Source: Romanomermis culicivorax (lineage: Eukaryota > Nematoda > Enoplea > Mermithida > Mermithidae). From it: a stretch of DNA of 64,000 nucleotides. Under the pieces are notes generated by a model, which did no database searches, was not told where the DNA came from, and saw nothing but the letters and a program-made list of their open reading frames with translations. Both the position numbers and the translations under genes were made by a program. Below, piece after piece: positions 32,381 through 47,300 of the stretch (its first letter is position 1; every line of letters begins with the position of its first letter). The stretch spans positions 248,001 to 312,000 of the forward strand of contig CAWUHX010000215.1 in the NCBI GenBank assembly GCA_963922205.1, read 5' to 3'.

Positions 32381-35300
32381 CTGAAAAAGTAATAAGAGTA
32401 AGACAATGTCAGATGACAATACAAAAGAACGTGTGATCAAACTGCTAAATCGTACAGGGATAAAAAATTGACGCAATGAAATTAACCAAATGTCAGTAAT
32501 TTAAGGAGTCAACAGGACCCCTATTACGTTTATCATTCTTAGTTGTAACGAGAATTTTTGGGGATTTGAATTACACGTATAGCCTGTTTTCCTAAGCGGA
32601 AAACAAATGCTATTTCATATTTTTATACGATTTTCCGCTACACCATGTCTTATGGACTAAAAATCTGCAAGCATACTTAACTAAACTCGAACAATTTTTT
32701 GGATAAGAGCTTTGTGCATACGACTTTAACGACGTATAATTGTTTTCATTAAATTTACAAGCACGTTATAAAAACAGCCCATTGTACAGGCTCAGACAGA
32801 AACATGCTGCGCACAGGACATTAGCAATGGACAAGCGAGAAATGCCATCCGGTCAAGTTTAATAATATAGTAATGGTCTACTTGGAAACCATAACGCTCG
32901 CGGCTTTGTTATGCTGCATTTTTCGAAGTGAGAATTGAAACCTACATTCGCGGGCACCCTTATTGCGTAAATTGACTCTAGCAGATAGCTGTACAACTTG
33001 GGAAAAAAGATTTCGATTGGCATTGCAGATCTTCATCTTCAATAGCATTTTGCTATGTTCCGTGTCACACGTTAAAATAAATGGACTATAGTCTTTAGTC
33101 CAAGGTCTGAAAATAATACAATTGAGCACCCTGATTTATGGCTTTATTTGACATGAACTACTTTTCACTCAATAATCTTTGCAAAGTTGAAATTTTTCAG
33201 GGGTATGAAATATGTAAATTCCTGCAAGTGATGCAAGGAATACTGAATCTGCACTTAAAACTGTACCTGATGCTGAAATACCACAACTAGCTTTAGTGCG
33301 ACTTGGTCTTTGTAACATTATTATACTTCATTCATGTTGAAATGATCACTTCAGCGGTCGGAGTTTCGGCAAAATCAATATCGATAATCTCGAAATGGTT
33401 GAAAAGAGTGATCATCAGGGCGTCTAACTCATGAAAGAAAAATTTATCGAACAGAGTGAACAAGCCTTCAATGAATTTGAATAAAAGTTTGGCGGCAAGG
33501 TCGTTTTAAAAAACAGAAACTTCGCTGCATCGATCATTTCAAAATGAATGGAGTGAAATAGTAGTACAACTATTATTAGTAGTGATAAGCCTACCGTAAT
33601 AATAATGATATGCTTCGTACCAGTAAAGGAAACATATATTGATTGTTACCCAAGTTCCGATAACGATGGTAACTGTACCATAGAAAGTTTGCAGAAAGCA
33701 TCACTTTGTTAGTTATAGAATCTGCATCTAGAATTTATAATAGCGATATCTGAGATCCTAATCACGGTCTGGAGCCGCTTGCACCAATTCAGTGGTTCAG
33801 AAGCTCACTGGTGTAGAAAACGTTGTTTATGACGAGTTTTTATCACGACAAGAAATTCAAATTACGTTTTAACGAAACGAATTAAAAACTAACAAATTTT
33901 GCATGAATACAGTAAATTATCGTTCACAAATGAAGAAGCTTAGCAAATTTTTATTATCCAAAAAAATAAAATTTCCGTACAGAACATGCTCTGTAATTCT
34001 ACTTCAAAACCCGACAATTTTAATGCTTTTATTATTTGGTTTTTAGCCTATTAGTGGTTGAGTTATGAAATTTCTAGCTCATTGGGAACATGAAAACTAT
34101 ATCTCAAAAGCACCCTTTCATCATTAGTCGTTGGAGGAAAAACAACCTTTCTAGATTTCCCCTTTTCCTTACTTTTGATTGTAATTGCGACAGCTGTGCT
34201 TTTCATAGTGTCGGCTACGACCTGCATATGGGAGCAAGAGTAATTGCCGGAATCTTCTGCGGTCGCCGGTTCAATATGCAGTGTACTATTTTTTAGAACC
34301 TCAAGAATGGAAGAATAATCACTTCAGGCAAGGAGGTGTAAAATCGTGCACTCAGACTTACCGTCAGATGGGCGTGAACTTTCATATCCAGCGGTTGACC
34401 ATTGTTGAACCAATAAATGGGTTCAATTTTGTTTGATTCTTCACTCGACGTCAGTTTAGGCGTAGAGCGACAATGGATGTTTATGGTCAGACCATGGCGG
34501 CCAGTAAACATGTCGTAGACTGCTCTATAGGTCGGCTCTGTTTTTGGCAAGACAGACACTTACACATTTTAAAGAAAAAAATATTTCTCCAATTTAAGAA
34601 AATACATTTTGAAAAAAGTTGGAAAATTTTGTAAATTACCATCAAAATACGGACTCTCTCGAGCAATGACAGATGTTATTGTTGGTCGAAGAAATCGATT
34701 TGTTTGCAAGTTGCCTGATTTGTGAAAGTTTCCATCTCGAGATTAATAAATTTTTCAGCTCTATTTGATCAAGAATGGTTAATTTTCAGTTGGTTGAGGG
34801 CAGTATCTATAGCCTGTGTTTCGTAACATGCTTTTAGATTGAAAAATGAAAAAATTGGTTTGTCGTCATAATATTTTCCGCAATGCTTTAAATGTAGGAT
34901 TTTTCAAGCAAAAAATTGTAAAGATTAATTGTTTGTGCTCAAAAACACTTTTTTAGTTTCATTATTTGACAGCATTTCAAGAAGAACCGACTGGCTGAAA
35001 AAATTGAACACCTGGCTCAGGCTGAAGGGTCGATTATAATCCGCAGAGGCAGCATGTACATCTATGAACACATCCTGAACCATGATTAAACATCTCACCC
35101 ATGAAGGGAGTGGTGTTCGGTGGCGTCACCAACTTCGGCATATCGAAGCACGTTTCGTAACACTCGCTTTCGGTTGAAAATTTGTTCTCGTTGCCTCCGC
35201 AACCGGTAAAAGTGAAAACTTCGCATTTCCTCGATCCAAAATTGTAATAGTAGCGGACTTCATTTTCGTCGCAGTCGCCTCCGTCCATGGGTAAACGACA

Positions 35301-38300
35301 AACGGCTGGAAAAATTAGAAAGCATAGAATTTATAATTCTAGAAAATAAGGATCAGGATTTTGCAGACAACTCAGAGTAAAACATCATTAGCATATGTTC
35401 AAAGATCCTGGATAAAACTTTGAAAAAAAATTTCCTCAAGATAAATGTCCGCGGCTGAAATCGCCATTGAGATCAGTCTCTAAAACATCTAAGGCTGAGC
35501 AGAACTTCACTATGATGGAATCATATTCGAATATGGATTGGGCACTTTTGGAGACAACTGAAGTGTTCAAAACACAAAACGTATGAACGGTGAATTTTGA
35601 CCTACATTCGTTATGCACCAGTGAAACTGGCGCATCCGATATTCTGCAATCGTGCTCGCATTGGATCTTGGTGTCGAAGCGGTTTTTATTGCCCCTACAG
35701 CCACCGTATGTGAAAAGTTTACATTCGCCAGCGTTCTTGTCATAGTAGTATTGAGTTATGGCTTCACCGCACGGCCCAGAATCGTACGACAAGTGACAAT
35801 AATCTGTGATAAACGATGCATGATACAGTTTATCTTTTGTCAAATTTCATTTTGTAAGAGTGATAGCAAGCTTGAAAAGTAGAAAAAAATGAAGAATTTA
35901 AATTACAGTAAATCGCAGCAATAAGAAAATTGTGCTAGATGTTTCCAGAAGAGCAACATTCAGAAACTTCCACGTCATTTGAACTGACCTGTAGCATCAG
36001 CCATAGCCCTGGAACATCTCAACTCGCATGCTGAGGCAGTTTCGAAATTGTTCTCATTGCCTTGGCATCCGGTATAATTGAAAATCATGCACGATTTGGA
36101 ATCCACGTCGAAAAAATATCTTTGTATGAAACCGTCGCAGGATCCAGATTGCGGTTTCAGAGAGCACGCGTCAACTAAAGTGAGAAAGAGAAAAGGAAAA
36201 AGCGATCAAATTCCATATTTTTTAATATGCAAATCCACTGTAGAAAATTGGCCAGAAAATACTGGTTAAAAGAAATTTTCAAGCTTATCATATTTAAAAT
36301 CGTAGTATTGTAAGACGACATCTATTGAAACTGTTTTTCAACCATTTTCTTACTTGACAAGCTTTCGCTTTCTTTATGGCACAAAGATTCGCAGTCTTCT
36401 TTGCTACCGAAACGGTTGCCGTTGCCACCGCAACCGCTATAGACGAAAGACTCGCATTTACCTTTTGACGGATTCCAGAACCATTTCATGACGGAAGCCA
36501 GGCAATTGCCGCCATCGACCGGCATGGAGCAGACGCCTTTGACAAAAGAAATGTTACGAAAAGTTTTAAGACACGATTTCTGAGAGAACCCTTCTGCTCC
36601 ATTGACCTATGATAAGTTGAAAATTAAATATGTTTGAAAAAGAGATATTTTGAGTAGTTTTACATGCTGAGTATCGTGACAGCATTTATTCCGCATGAAA
36701 ATCCAAATTCGCATAGCTACAGTACTCCGAAGTTGTGAATTTTTACTTTTTTTGACATTTTTCGGTCTGTACTTGTGTATCGAAATATCACAGCTAAGAA
36801 AAGACATGACACTGAAGCCAAATGTTCATTGCATGCAGAAGACCATGCTCTATATGCAGGTATGAAAAATATTTTCTAGTCGTTTACTTTACACTTTTTA
36901 TTCATTTTAAAGTGTCAAAGTGGAAGTCAAAGTAAACGGGAAAAGGCCGTTGGGGACTTTTTTGGGCACTTTCCCGTAGCATGCCGCAGAATTTTTTTCT
37001 TGATTTCTGTAGCCACTAATGTCTGGCATATTGTGTTAAAATTTCAATCAAATTAATGTACCGTTTTGGGAGCTGTAGGTGCCTGCACATTCTGAAAGTT
37101 TATACAAAAATGCTGATCAATTCGACTAAATGTGCCATCAACGAGACACAGGAAAAATTCAAAACGTTCAGATTAGACGAATAAAATGAAAATGTGTGAG
37201 TCGCATCACTCGTAAAATTTCATCGACCAATTTACAATGGTTGCTCAACAGGATGCCTCAGAAGAGATGCAACAAAAATTTCTCTATTCAGTAATTTGAC
37301 CGGAAAAATATCGAAGCTGTGAGTTTAATGTTACAAAATAAATGTCGACTGTCTGACTCCGGCCTATGTTATAAGCTGTGCGGCACCCTGTTTCACACCG
37401 CATTACGTTAGCCAGACGAAAATATTGCAAATGATAGTATATTGCAGTGTCTTTCCAGCAAAGCAAAAAGTAGCCGAATACCTCTTGCCGTTTTTCTGTA
37501 AATGGGTTTCAAACAATCACTCAATTTCTGGGATTTAAGGGAAATTTTCCAAATGTTCGATTTTTCATTTGAAGCACTTTGTTCAGAAACCATCAAACCT
37601 AGATCAATGAAAATTTCCCAGGACTTAAAGCCACATTTTTCCTTATAACATGTTGGGTGAACACGCATCCTGTGCTCCCAGAGCTTTATTTATTGAACAT
37701 TAATCCAGACTCAAAAACACATTTGAATGACAGTGCAGTGTATGTACCATGAAACTCAGCGCAGGAAACTACCCAAAATATTTCATTTTGAGATATGATT
37801 AATTTTCAACTTACCATAGGGAAGGGAGAACTTCTCAGAAATCGTGTCTTAACATCAGTCGATACAAAAGTAAACTTCTCAGATTCCTGTATCCTGAAAT
37901 GTCCTCTATCTAACATCTAGGGTCAGGACCTCAAATCATCCTATATTGTAAGATCATGATGGGCCTGGAAAGTGAAGAAATTATTATATGATGGGTTTAT
38001 AAAGTAATTGATGCAAAGCTTCTCAAGTTTTATCTACGAGGTAGACTATAGCACAATAGCTGCCAAGCAAAAGTCATTTTCTACATTTTTACTTACCAGG
38101 ATCCCTGTATTGACCACAGGCGCGGTCACATTCCTCCATTGAGGTGAATCGATTGGAATTGCCTTTGCAATTCGTATACTGGAATGACTGACATTTTTGT
38201 TTTTCACTATCGTAATAATATCGAAGTTGACTTTCGAAACAGTCACCTTCATCTTTGGGTTGCTTGCACATATCTTCAATATGAAAAATTTAGTTTAATG

Positions 38301-41300
38301 CATACCCAGTGATTCAAGGAAAGTTTTTGCTTTGAAACTATTGTTTCAAGGTAACAAAAAAAATTATGTTACAGCAAAAAATGGTAACCATATCAGGCTT
38401 TCAAAAATTGGAGGCGTTAATGAGGGGGTCAGAAAGGTGAAGCTCAGCTTATAGAAATATGAAAAGATTTCACCAAGAAAAATATACATTTTCTCATAGT
38501 TCACGAAATAAATCATTGTTGAAAATAAACAGATAAATCCATTCTATAGATCATTGGATTCATATCCCTCCACTATTGTGAGATCGTTTCAAAAAATTTG
38601 CAGACGATATGTCGTAGATGTTGTGGACAACGTGAAGGCATTACTGTAACTATACTATTTTACATAAGGAACGAAATCAAACATTCTATCATGTGTTTTG
38701 CGATATATGATTTTCCTCGTAATATTATACTATAAACATCAGTATCATTAGATCAGTAGTAATAACCTGGTAAAAGCGACATTGGCGGTGGATAAATCTG
38801 AGGCGGGTAACTTTCATCAGTGATCGTATTATCGATTGGGGAGCCGAGATTGCCGATTTTTGGGCTCGGGCTATTATCGACTAAATTTCCGCGAACTTGA
38901 TCCTCCGTACAATATTCTTGGCACACTAAAATTTCGGATGAATACAAAATTTTCACAAGAACGTAACTCATATTCTTACGTTGCAAGTTCTCGAAATTAT
39001 TCAAATTTCCGGCGCAACCACCGTAATTGAATCGGCGACAGTCTTTATGAGTTGTATCGAAGTACCATCGGGTAGTCATGTTCTTGCAGATTCCACTGTC
39101 GGGTGGCAAATTGCATATGTCTTCTATAAACTCAGAAAAGATATAACGAAAAAAGGAAAGGCCTGGATTCAGGCCCCACATCAATTAGGCCCTTATGGTT
39201 TAGTAATAATCTATCTTAGATATCTTTCGTTGGCGTTCGTCTCACTTTTGTGCCCGCCTCACTTTGGCGTCCCATCTTGTGTACTCTGCTATTTTAACTT
39301 GTATACTAATCATTTGTTTAAGTAAGAGGCAATTGCCACCACATTATTTTATTGCCACACTAAATTATATCCAAATTTATGAATATCCTAGGGAATACTT
39401 AAAATATCGTAAGTTAGGCTTAATTTCAAACAAAACAGCGAGATTCTCCACATCTTCTAGACCAGCACGACGTTTGAGAAAATCATATTTGGCACGAGAA
39501 ATGCCAACTCGAGCCTCGGCTACTCAGAGTGGCCTGAGCTATTTATAGCCATTATGGTGATGTAAAACTGCGCGTTAAATTTGCATAGATGACTTCCATA
39601 CCAGGACTTATTAGGCGCCAAAGTAAGACGGGCGTAGTGAGAGGGGCGCCAAGTTGCGACACAGTCCAAGTTTCTGTACTTGGGTGTCAGACAGTACAAT
39701 TTTATTTAAGTGAAAAGTTAGTTAGGAAGGTGTGATCTAGCATCTTGAGTCTAATTTTTCTTCTGCATGCGAAAATACCGTCTGAGTCGGATTAAGTCAT
39801 TTTGTATGGAAAAGTAAACTGAATGATTGTGTGCCACTAGGTCGACTGTCCCAGCAAGTCGACCATCCCAGTAAGTCGACTGTCCCAGCAAGTCGACCCT
39901 TCCGTGTACTGCATTTCAACATGTCTTCCTCACATGAGCCTATGCCCAAGTCTAAGTTTGAGCCAAAGACTAAGTCCAACCCTAAGCCTAAGCCCTGAAA
40001 GCAATCTTTTGGATCATTAAACTGTCGTGGAATTTGGGTCAGTCCGGTTGTAATCGATTTTATGAGCATAGTCGACTTCGCGGCACAGCCGACTTACTGG
40101 GACGGTCGATGATTACTTGGGAAGGTCGATTAACTGGGACAACCGATCTACTGAGAATTAATATGCATAAAAAATGATGCTTATATCATTGGTCGACCTT
40201 ACTGTGACGGTCAATGTACTGGGATGATTAACTTACTGCGATGATCGACCTACTGGGGTGATACCAACTAAATTAAACAGAATCTCCATTTTTTAAATAA
40301 AGTTAGGTGGCTACTTTGGTAGCGAGACATTAGAGCGCTGGACAATAGAGCGTGGACAGTAGAACGCAACGGTAGAGCACAGAAACATTAGATCAGAGCA
40401 AAATAAAAAAGTCGAAAATGAAATAATTTGAAAAATAGCATTTCAGCTCAAAAATGCTTTCTTTACATTTTTTCATGACTCTTTAGGTGTTCAGGTCAAA
40501 GGATTTTCCATCATTGAGTATTTTTGCAACTTCTTGTTCTTTTTCTCCCTTTTTCTCTTTTTTTATTTCACTTTTCTTTCTCTTTTACTATTTTCCGTCT
40601 CATACTTTTTATATAATATATTTTTCCCTTTGTTTTCATTTCCTTGTGTTTTTCTCTTTTATTCTTTTTATACCTCATTGTTCGTCCACTCCTCATTACT
40701 CATATTTTTTTACATTTTGTTATTCAATCGCTCATATGGGAATCAATTTTGCAAAAAAAAACTTTTTTGAGTGGATAAACGGCGGAATCAATACTTGTTC
40801 GAGTTGTTAGTAAAAAGGTGAGGTATGCAAATCTTCATAGTATGGACGATTTATTGCGGAAGACACACGAAATCGCAAATATTTGACCTTTGAATCAAAT
40901 TGTTTCATTTTGTTATTTTCGAATTGATCTTGAATTTTTAACTTGTATATAAAATGACACGCAATTTTTTGTCAGGTTTTGAAATAAAGCTATTCATTTC
41001 TTTTATTCTTTTTTCATGTTTAAAAAACAATTCAAATTCGCATTAATTGCGGACCAAGGAACGTCGATCCGAAAACATCAGTTTTTTAAAATGCACTCTA
41101 ATGTCCCTGCGCTCCAATATCCGCGCTCTATTGTCCCGCGCCCAAATGTCCGATCACGACCCATTGCTTGTTTATTGTGCTAGCAATCGTGAAAGAATTT
41201 AATGCTTCTGTGCAACTTCCAACAGATGAACCTTATCCTCTGGTAGCCCTCGAATCGGACCACTTCATTTTTTCACTCACTTAAGAAATAGTGACAATAG

Positions 41301-44300
41301 AAAACCGATGTTCGGAGTTATATATCCAGATTTGTCGATTCATTCAACTGTGATTTTTTTAACAATGATATTCTGAAATATCTCATTTCGATAGGATCTT
41401 ATTTCGATTTTTTGATAACGTGGAGCTTCTATTCTCGGTCAATAAATCCCGAAAGATTATTTTTATTTACCGTTACTATCGATGGCGATATTTTCTTGAA
41501 TGACAGATGAAGTGCTCGCCGCTTCTTTTAAAGGGGGCATTTTCGGGGTCGACAACTGGTGTTGCGGCTTCGGGAGCGAAACAGATATAGGCCGAAATAG
41601 GTGCAAATCGTCATCAGGAGTGAGCAAAACATCGGCTTGAACGTTTCTTCGCAAATAATAGGCACAGGTTGATTCACACTCTAAAACAAAATTCCCTCTG
41701 TATTGGATGTCACAGGTGAGTCAAAATGGCAATATATTAAACTCGCATTAAAATTCCTGATGTAAAAAGCTCTTTACTAAAGTTTTACTGTAGTTCTGTA
41801 CTGATGTTTTGTTTATTGTTGAGAACTGAGGTCCAAACAGTGGAAGCTTGATGTCAGATTATTCGCAGTTTTTCTATGCGTCGTTTTAGAAAGATTTGAA
41901 AAACCCGAACAAAATCATACGATAAAAACCCGAAATAAAACATGGCGAATGGCAAGATATCTTACGAATATAAAATATTCTATTGCAGTTGACCTTGATC
42001 CAAATTTCTAACATTTTGGATATCTTAAACCGCACTGAGATGTTCAACTTTGACTATGATAATTTAAAATTTAATTATATCTGTATATTGAGTAGTTTTG
42101 CATGCTGACTATCGTTACGGCATGCATTGCGTGTGAAAATCAAAATTCGCGTAGCTACAGTATCCCAAAATGAATTTTGAATTTTTTATTATTGTCTGTC
42201 TCAGTTCAAAATACGCAGGAGATATTCTCTATCATTTGGATCGATTAATTTCTATAATCCCGAACTTTACACTTTTCACGCTATTTTAAATGTGTCTAAA
42301 AAGAGGTGGAAAAAAGCCCAAAAAAATAATTTGGAGCCTTTGGGCATTCCATAAGACGCCGTCTAATTTTTTTTTCTTTATTTCTTTAACCAGTCCAGTG
42401 GTGTTAAAATTTCAATTTGATTTCCGTACCTTTACTGGCAGCTGGAGAGATTTTTCATTCAAAAATGTTTTTGAAACTGAATATGCTCGACCAATAACGT
42501 TCTAAGAACACAGGAGAACACAAAATGCGACTTTGCCTAGAATAAAAAATGTGTATCGAAGTCCTGACAAAAATTCATTGACTTAGCTTTTTTGGTTGCT
42601 AAATGAGATTTTGAAAATCTTGAAAATTTTCAATTTCAGAAATCGAGTGTTTCTTTCGTGACCACGAAAATGACATGAGTCATTCAAGAGCCCTTAGCTA
42701 TATTGAAAAAACGCTGGAATCTAATATGCTTTGACTAATTTCCAACTGGCTGATATCACGTGGTGTGAAACAGAGTGCCGCCAACTGTAGAGCACTTTTT
42801 CGTAACTTATAGCACAAGATGGAGTTAGACAGCAGGCATTGCTTTGTAATATGAAAGTTCGATTTTTTCGATTAAATTACTACAGAGAGTAATTTTTCTA
42901 GCATTTCTTTCTGGACACCCTGTTGCACAACCATTATAAAATCGATGAAATTTTACTAGTGATTCGACCCGCATCTTTTATTTTATCCGGGTACTTTGAA
43001 CACATTTGAATGACGGAAATTATGAAACTCGTCATTTTATTCTACTAATTTTTGAATTAAGTCGAGACATACGCGCAATAAAATCAAGTGGCTCAATATT
43101 TTCTCATGAAATTAGCATTGATCGGAATGTATATTGATACTGATATGCCTAAATAAATACTGATCAAATCAGAAATTATGCCAAAATGAAATATTTCACT
43201 GTATTTGGGGCAGTTTAGTTCTTGCTGTAAACGAGTGCATAGACTTTCAATCAAAAACTGCATTAATTAAGCAGTTGTGAATTAATGATATACTTTTAAA
43301 GAGCAAACTAACTTTTATGATCCAGCATTACGTGATCCAGGGAAAGTTTGAATACAAGTCTGGCATTTTCCTTGATTTTGCTGTTTGAACATCAACAGCA
43401 GTGCAAGAAAATGCTGCCTTGCTCCCTCTAATATTTAGAAATTTCTGAAGTTAAACTTACGGTCAACTCTTTCGAAACGATTGTCGTTCCCGCCGCACCC
43501 GGTATAGATAAAAGCTTCACAACGTCTCGAGCCATAATTGAAATAAAATCTATAGTTATAGTCGTGGCATGTACCCGGATCTACACTCATGAGGCAAACT
43601 TCACCTAAACAGGGCATCAAAAAGATAATTTCCAAATGCAGTTGCTACATCAAGGAAACCAGAATAGACCTTAGTTCCGTTTTCCCATTTGGTCACAGAA
43701 TGACTCTAGATTACAATTGCTAAAAATATGTTTGTACCTGGAATGAACAAACTGCTCCAGGTTGATTATGAAAAAGCACGCAATTGAATAGTTATCGAGT
43801 CAAGTTCGGAACAAAAACGATTGAGAAAATATTCATCTGTGAAAAATCGATTTTAGTATACTTGAATCGAACTTTTTGATCATCTGTAGCTTTCCAACGA
43901 TAGAAGCATTAAAATTTTCGGAAAGCTGTAGATTTTGAACATTCACTTTGTTCTAGGAAGTTAGCCAAATGACCAAAGCTCAGAAACATGTTTACTGTTT
44001 AGTCCATCCAGTTTTTATATATGATATGGGATTTTTCGTAACAAAATTTATAGAACCATAGCCGTGTAATGTTGATCAAAATTCCCATCAATCAAAAAGC
44101 TGAGAGTGCGGTACTTTGTGGACTGAATCGAAGTGTATGAAATTCTAAATCAAAAAACTTGAGTTCATTCCATACACCACCTGTTGTAAAACTCTAACAC
44201 TGTAGCTTAACTGGTTAAGATAATGCAAGAACAAGGCTTTAGGAGTGCTTTTTTGCGGAGCACCCTGCATCAGTATTTTTTCCTTCGAGATTCTTTCCAC

Positions 44301-47300
44301 ATTTGTGGGATGACTTTAAAAAAATTATTTTTTGCGTTGTGTACAAAAACTTTCGCAATTTTTTGCAAAATTTTTTACATTTTGCGTTATTCCAGCACTC
44401 CGAAACACTTGAAAAACCTAATTATATTTCATAGAGACATCAATGAAAGTAATGATGGGGACAATGACGATGAATGAGTATAATGATGATGATGATCCTA
44501 AATAACTGTTAATTTGGGAAATGAATGTTGTCATAGACCTTCATTCTTTCTCTTATCTATAAATCTAAATTTTTAATTAAAAAGACTTCGTCAAGAGTCA
44601 CAAAAATTTGCTTCACATTTGTGGAAAGACTTTTAAATTTTTTCCACGTTCTGAAATTTTTTTTCCACAAATAGGTCATTTGTGGAAAGAAAACAATGCT
44701 CTGCATATCAAAAGTTAATTTGATGTAAAAAATACTATACTGTAACAAAAGTTCACAACTTCCTCATACCTTTTTATTACTTAAAATGACAAAACCGTGG
44801 TGGATATGAATCTGAGTTCCCTCTTGACAACAGTAATGTATTTCTCTCAAACACAATGCTAGTATAAAAAGATCTTGTGATGATCCTCATCCAACAAGAA
44901 AGAAAACTTCACCTACCCGTACGGACCGGCTGCGGCGTTTGGGACGTTGGTTGAAAAACTGGTGGCGGCCTGGTCGCACGGACATTCAATTGTTCCGATT
45001 TTGAGCCGGACGTCGAACACCTGGCCTGACATTCTTGCACAGTTTCGAATCTATTGCCATTGCCCAAGCAACCACCATAGTTGAATCGTTTACACTGCCG
45101 GCCATTGGACTCCCAATAGAAGCGGACGTTCGTGCCACTGCATGGGCCAGGCACCGGCGGTAAAACGCAGGGGTCTGTAATTTCGAGCAAAAATGAAAAA
45201 TTTGGCTCATTTTACAAAAATGTTTTTACCCATCTTTTTGGCGCATCTTTCTTCGCATTCTTCTAATTTATCGAAACGATTTTTGTTACCATGGCAGCCT
45301 CCGTAGTAAAAACGGCCACAGGTGCCGTCGGCGGCGTTGAAGAACCATTTAGGAACGAATTTATCGCACGGCCCCGAGTCTTTGCCCAGTAAACAAAGAT
45401 CTATAAACAAGATTCATAACAGAATATTTACGGAAGTATCTTTGAGCATCTGGACTGAATTTGAAATGGAAAAAAATGTATAGGAAAGTCAATAAAAAAT
45501 TTTGATATGCAAATTTTAATAGAAAATTAAATTATATCAAATTAAAAATTAAAATTTGATTGTGCATCGATTTTAAAAAACTCACTAGACAATATCATAG
45601 TTTTTTTACGTGGAAACATCTTCCAGTGGCCTGTGGAGTAAGGCCTTTTGATCAACATTCTGACAATCGGCTTCCGCAGTTGTTCTCGACATTACAAGAC
45701 TTTGGACCCGAAAATGGTAAAAGAACACATGGTCTGAAGATAAAATATGTTCTAAGCCGGGTTGCTGCGGTCGATTTTCAATATGAAAGTGATAATTTCG
45801 AAAGATCATTTTCTTGAAAATTAAGTTTTGAATTTTGAATGACAATTCTTTGAATCGATTTTTATCACATTGACTTGCGATAGTGAATTAAAAAGATGTC
45901 AAGTTTCACTCTAGAAGCGGTCGGGTATTCGATTTAGAAAATTTTACGATTAGAATTCGCCAACATTGCGGAACAAACGTATACATGAAATAAGAAAACA
46001 ATCCTTCGATGAACGGAATCGAACCTGTCGCCATCGGAATCAAAACTTAGAGGCAGGACCGTCATTACTACATAGTTTTACTTCTAGGATATTGTGTTAA
46101 TGCTTTCCGTTCCGAATTCCTGTAATCCCGGTGCCCACTGGGAAAGACGATTGTTAGTACGTTGATCGGCACTCTAACTCTACACCTAACACTGCAGCAG
46201 ATTCAAATTCGGAATTTTCATCGGAGGATGTCCCTCGTTAGTTTAAAGACAGAAGACAAAATAATTGGATAGTGCAAAAATGTAATAATCCAACCATAGA
46301 CGTATAAAGCATCGTACCGTTACTCCACTTGCCGGAATTTTCTAAAATTTGTCACTTTTCAAGTTTCCACTTTATTGCCTTGAGAGCGTTTCCGGAAAAA
46401 GTCACTAGGTCAGTACCATCTGTTTACAGACTGCTGGCGCAACAACAATTTGCAGAGCTTGATATGCGTGTTCGACCACTGTGATGCAGTCTTACTGTAG
46501 TATACAAACGATTATAGCCGCGCAATTAATACTACACTAGAAACCGGATAAATGCTGATTCTGCCTATCATACTGTAAAATCTGACTGATAAGAACTTAT
46601 AACGCCAAGTTTTATGAGCTTTCAAAAACAAAACACAGTGAAACCATTGAACTTTTTCCGTTAATGTAGCAATGCTCGAATCACAGTTCCACATCAAAAA
46701 GTATTGTTTGATAATCAAATAGTTGGAAAACGCATTTTTAAGAAATGAATCATTAGCCCAGCTTCTATGTTTACACGTGAAAGGCTAAATATCTTTGAGT
46801 AAACTTATTGAGAGTAAGTATGTTCAGTCATCTCGTAAATCCACGAGAGTTGATTACTGTAGTAAAAATCATGTTGAATGAAGATGGTTTTTAATTAACC
46901 AAAATTTTTGATTCTATGAAACTGGTGGAAATTTGTCGCATGGATGCTGGTGTTAAGCTCCACAGGCTGTTTTTTTAATTGCATCTCAATCGTAAAATGA
47001 TAAAAATCAATAATGTCATCAAAACCGTTTACAAGAGGAGTTTTTACAGTAAGATTCTTCACTCAGGTTTAGTTTAGTTAAGTGTGCTCATAAATTTCCA
47101 GTTCTATGTGACATATGGTTTAACAGGAAACCGTATCAAAAGCAGACTACAGCAAAAACATGGCAATCTTGGGATGATGGTGTAGTTATTTGTTAGCGTT
47201 CTATTTTGCACTGACCTGTATAAAAACCATTTCAAAACGATCTCTCACTCACGTTGCAGATAATTCAAAAGTTAACACCTTAATTTTACGAAATAAATGT

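Noticed and set aside
40487..40810. 107-codon frame rich in Phe and Ser
   Set aside because: Low-complexity pyrimidine tract inside a repeat element; no domain.
44206..44230. A-box-like TAGCTTAACTGGTTAAGATA
   Set aside because: No B box or cloverleaf follows, so not a tRNA.
46010..46085. B-box-like GGTTCGATTCC on the minus strand
   Set aside because: No matching A box and no acceptor or T stem pairing.
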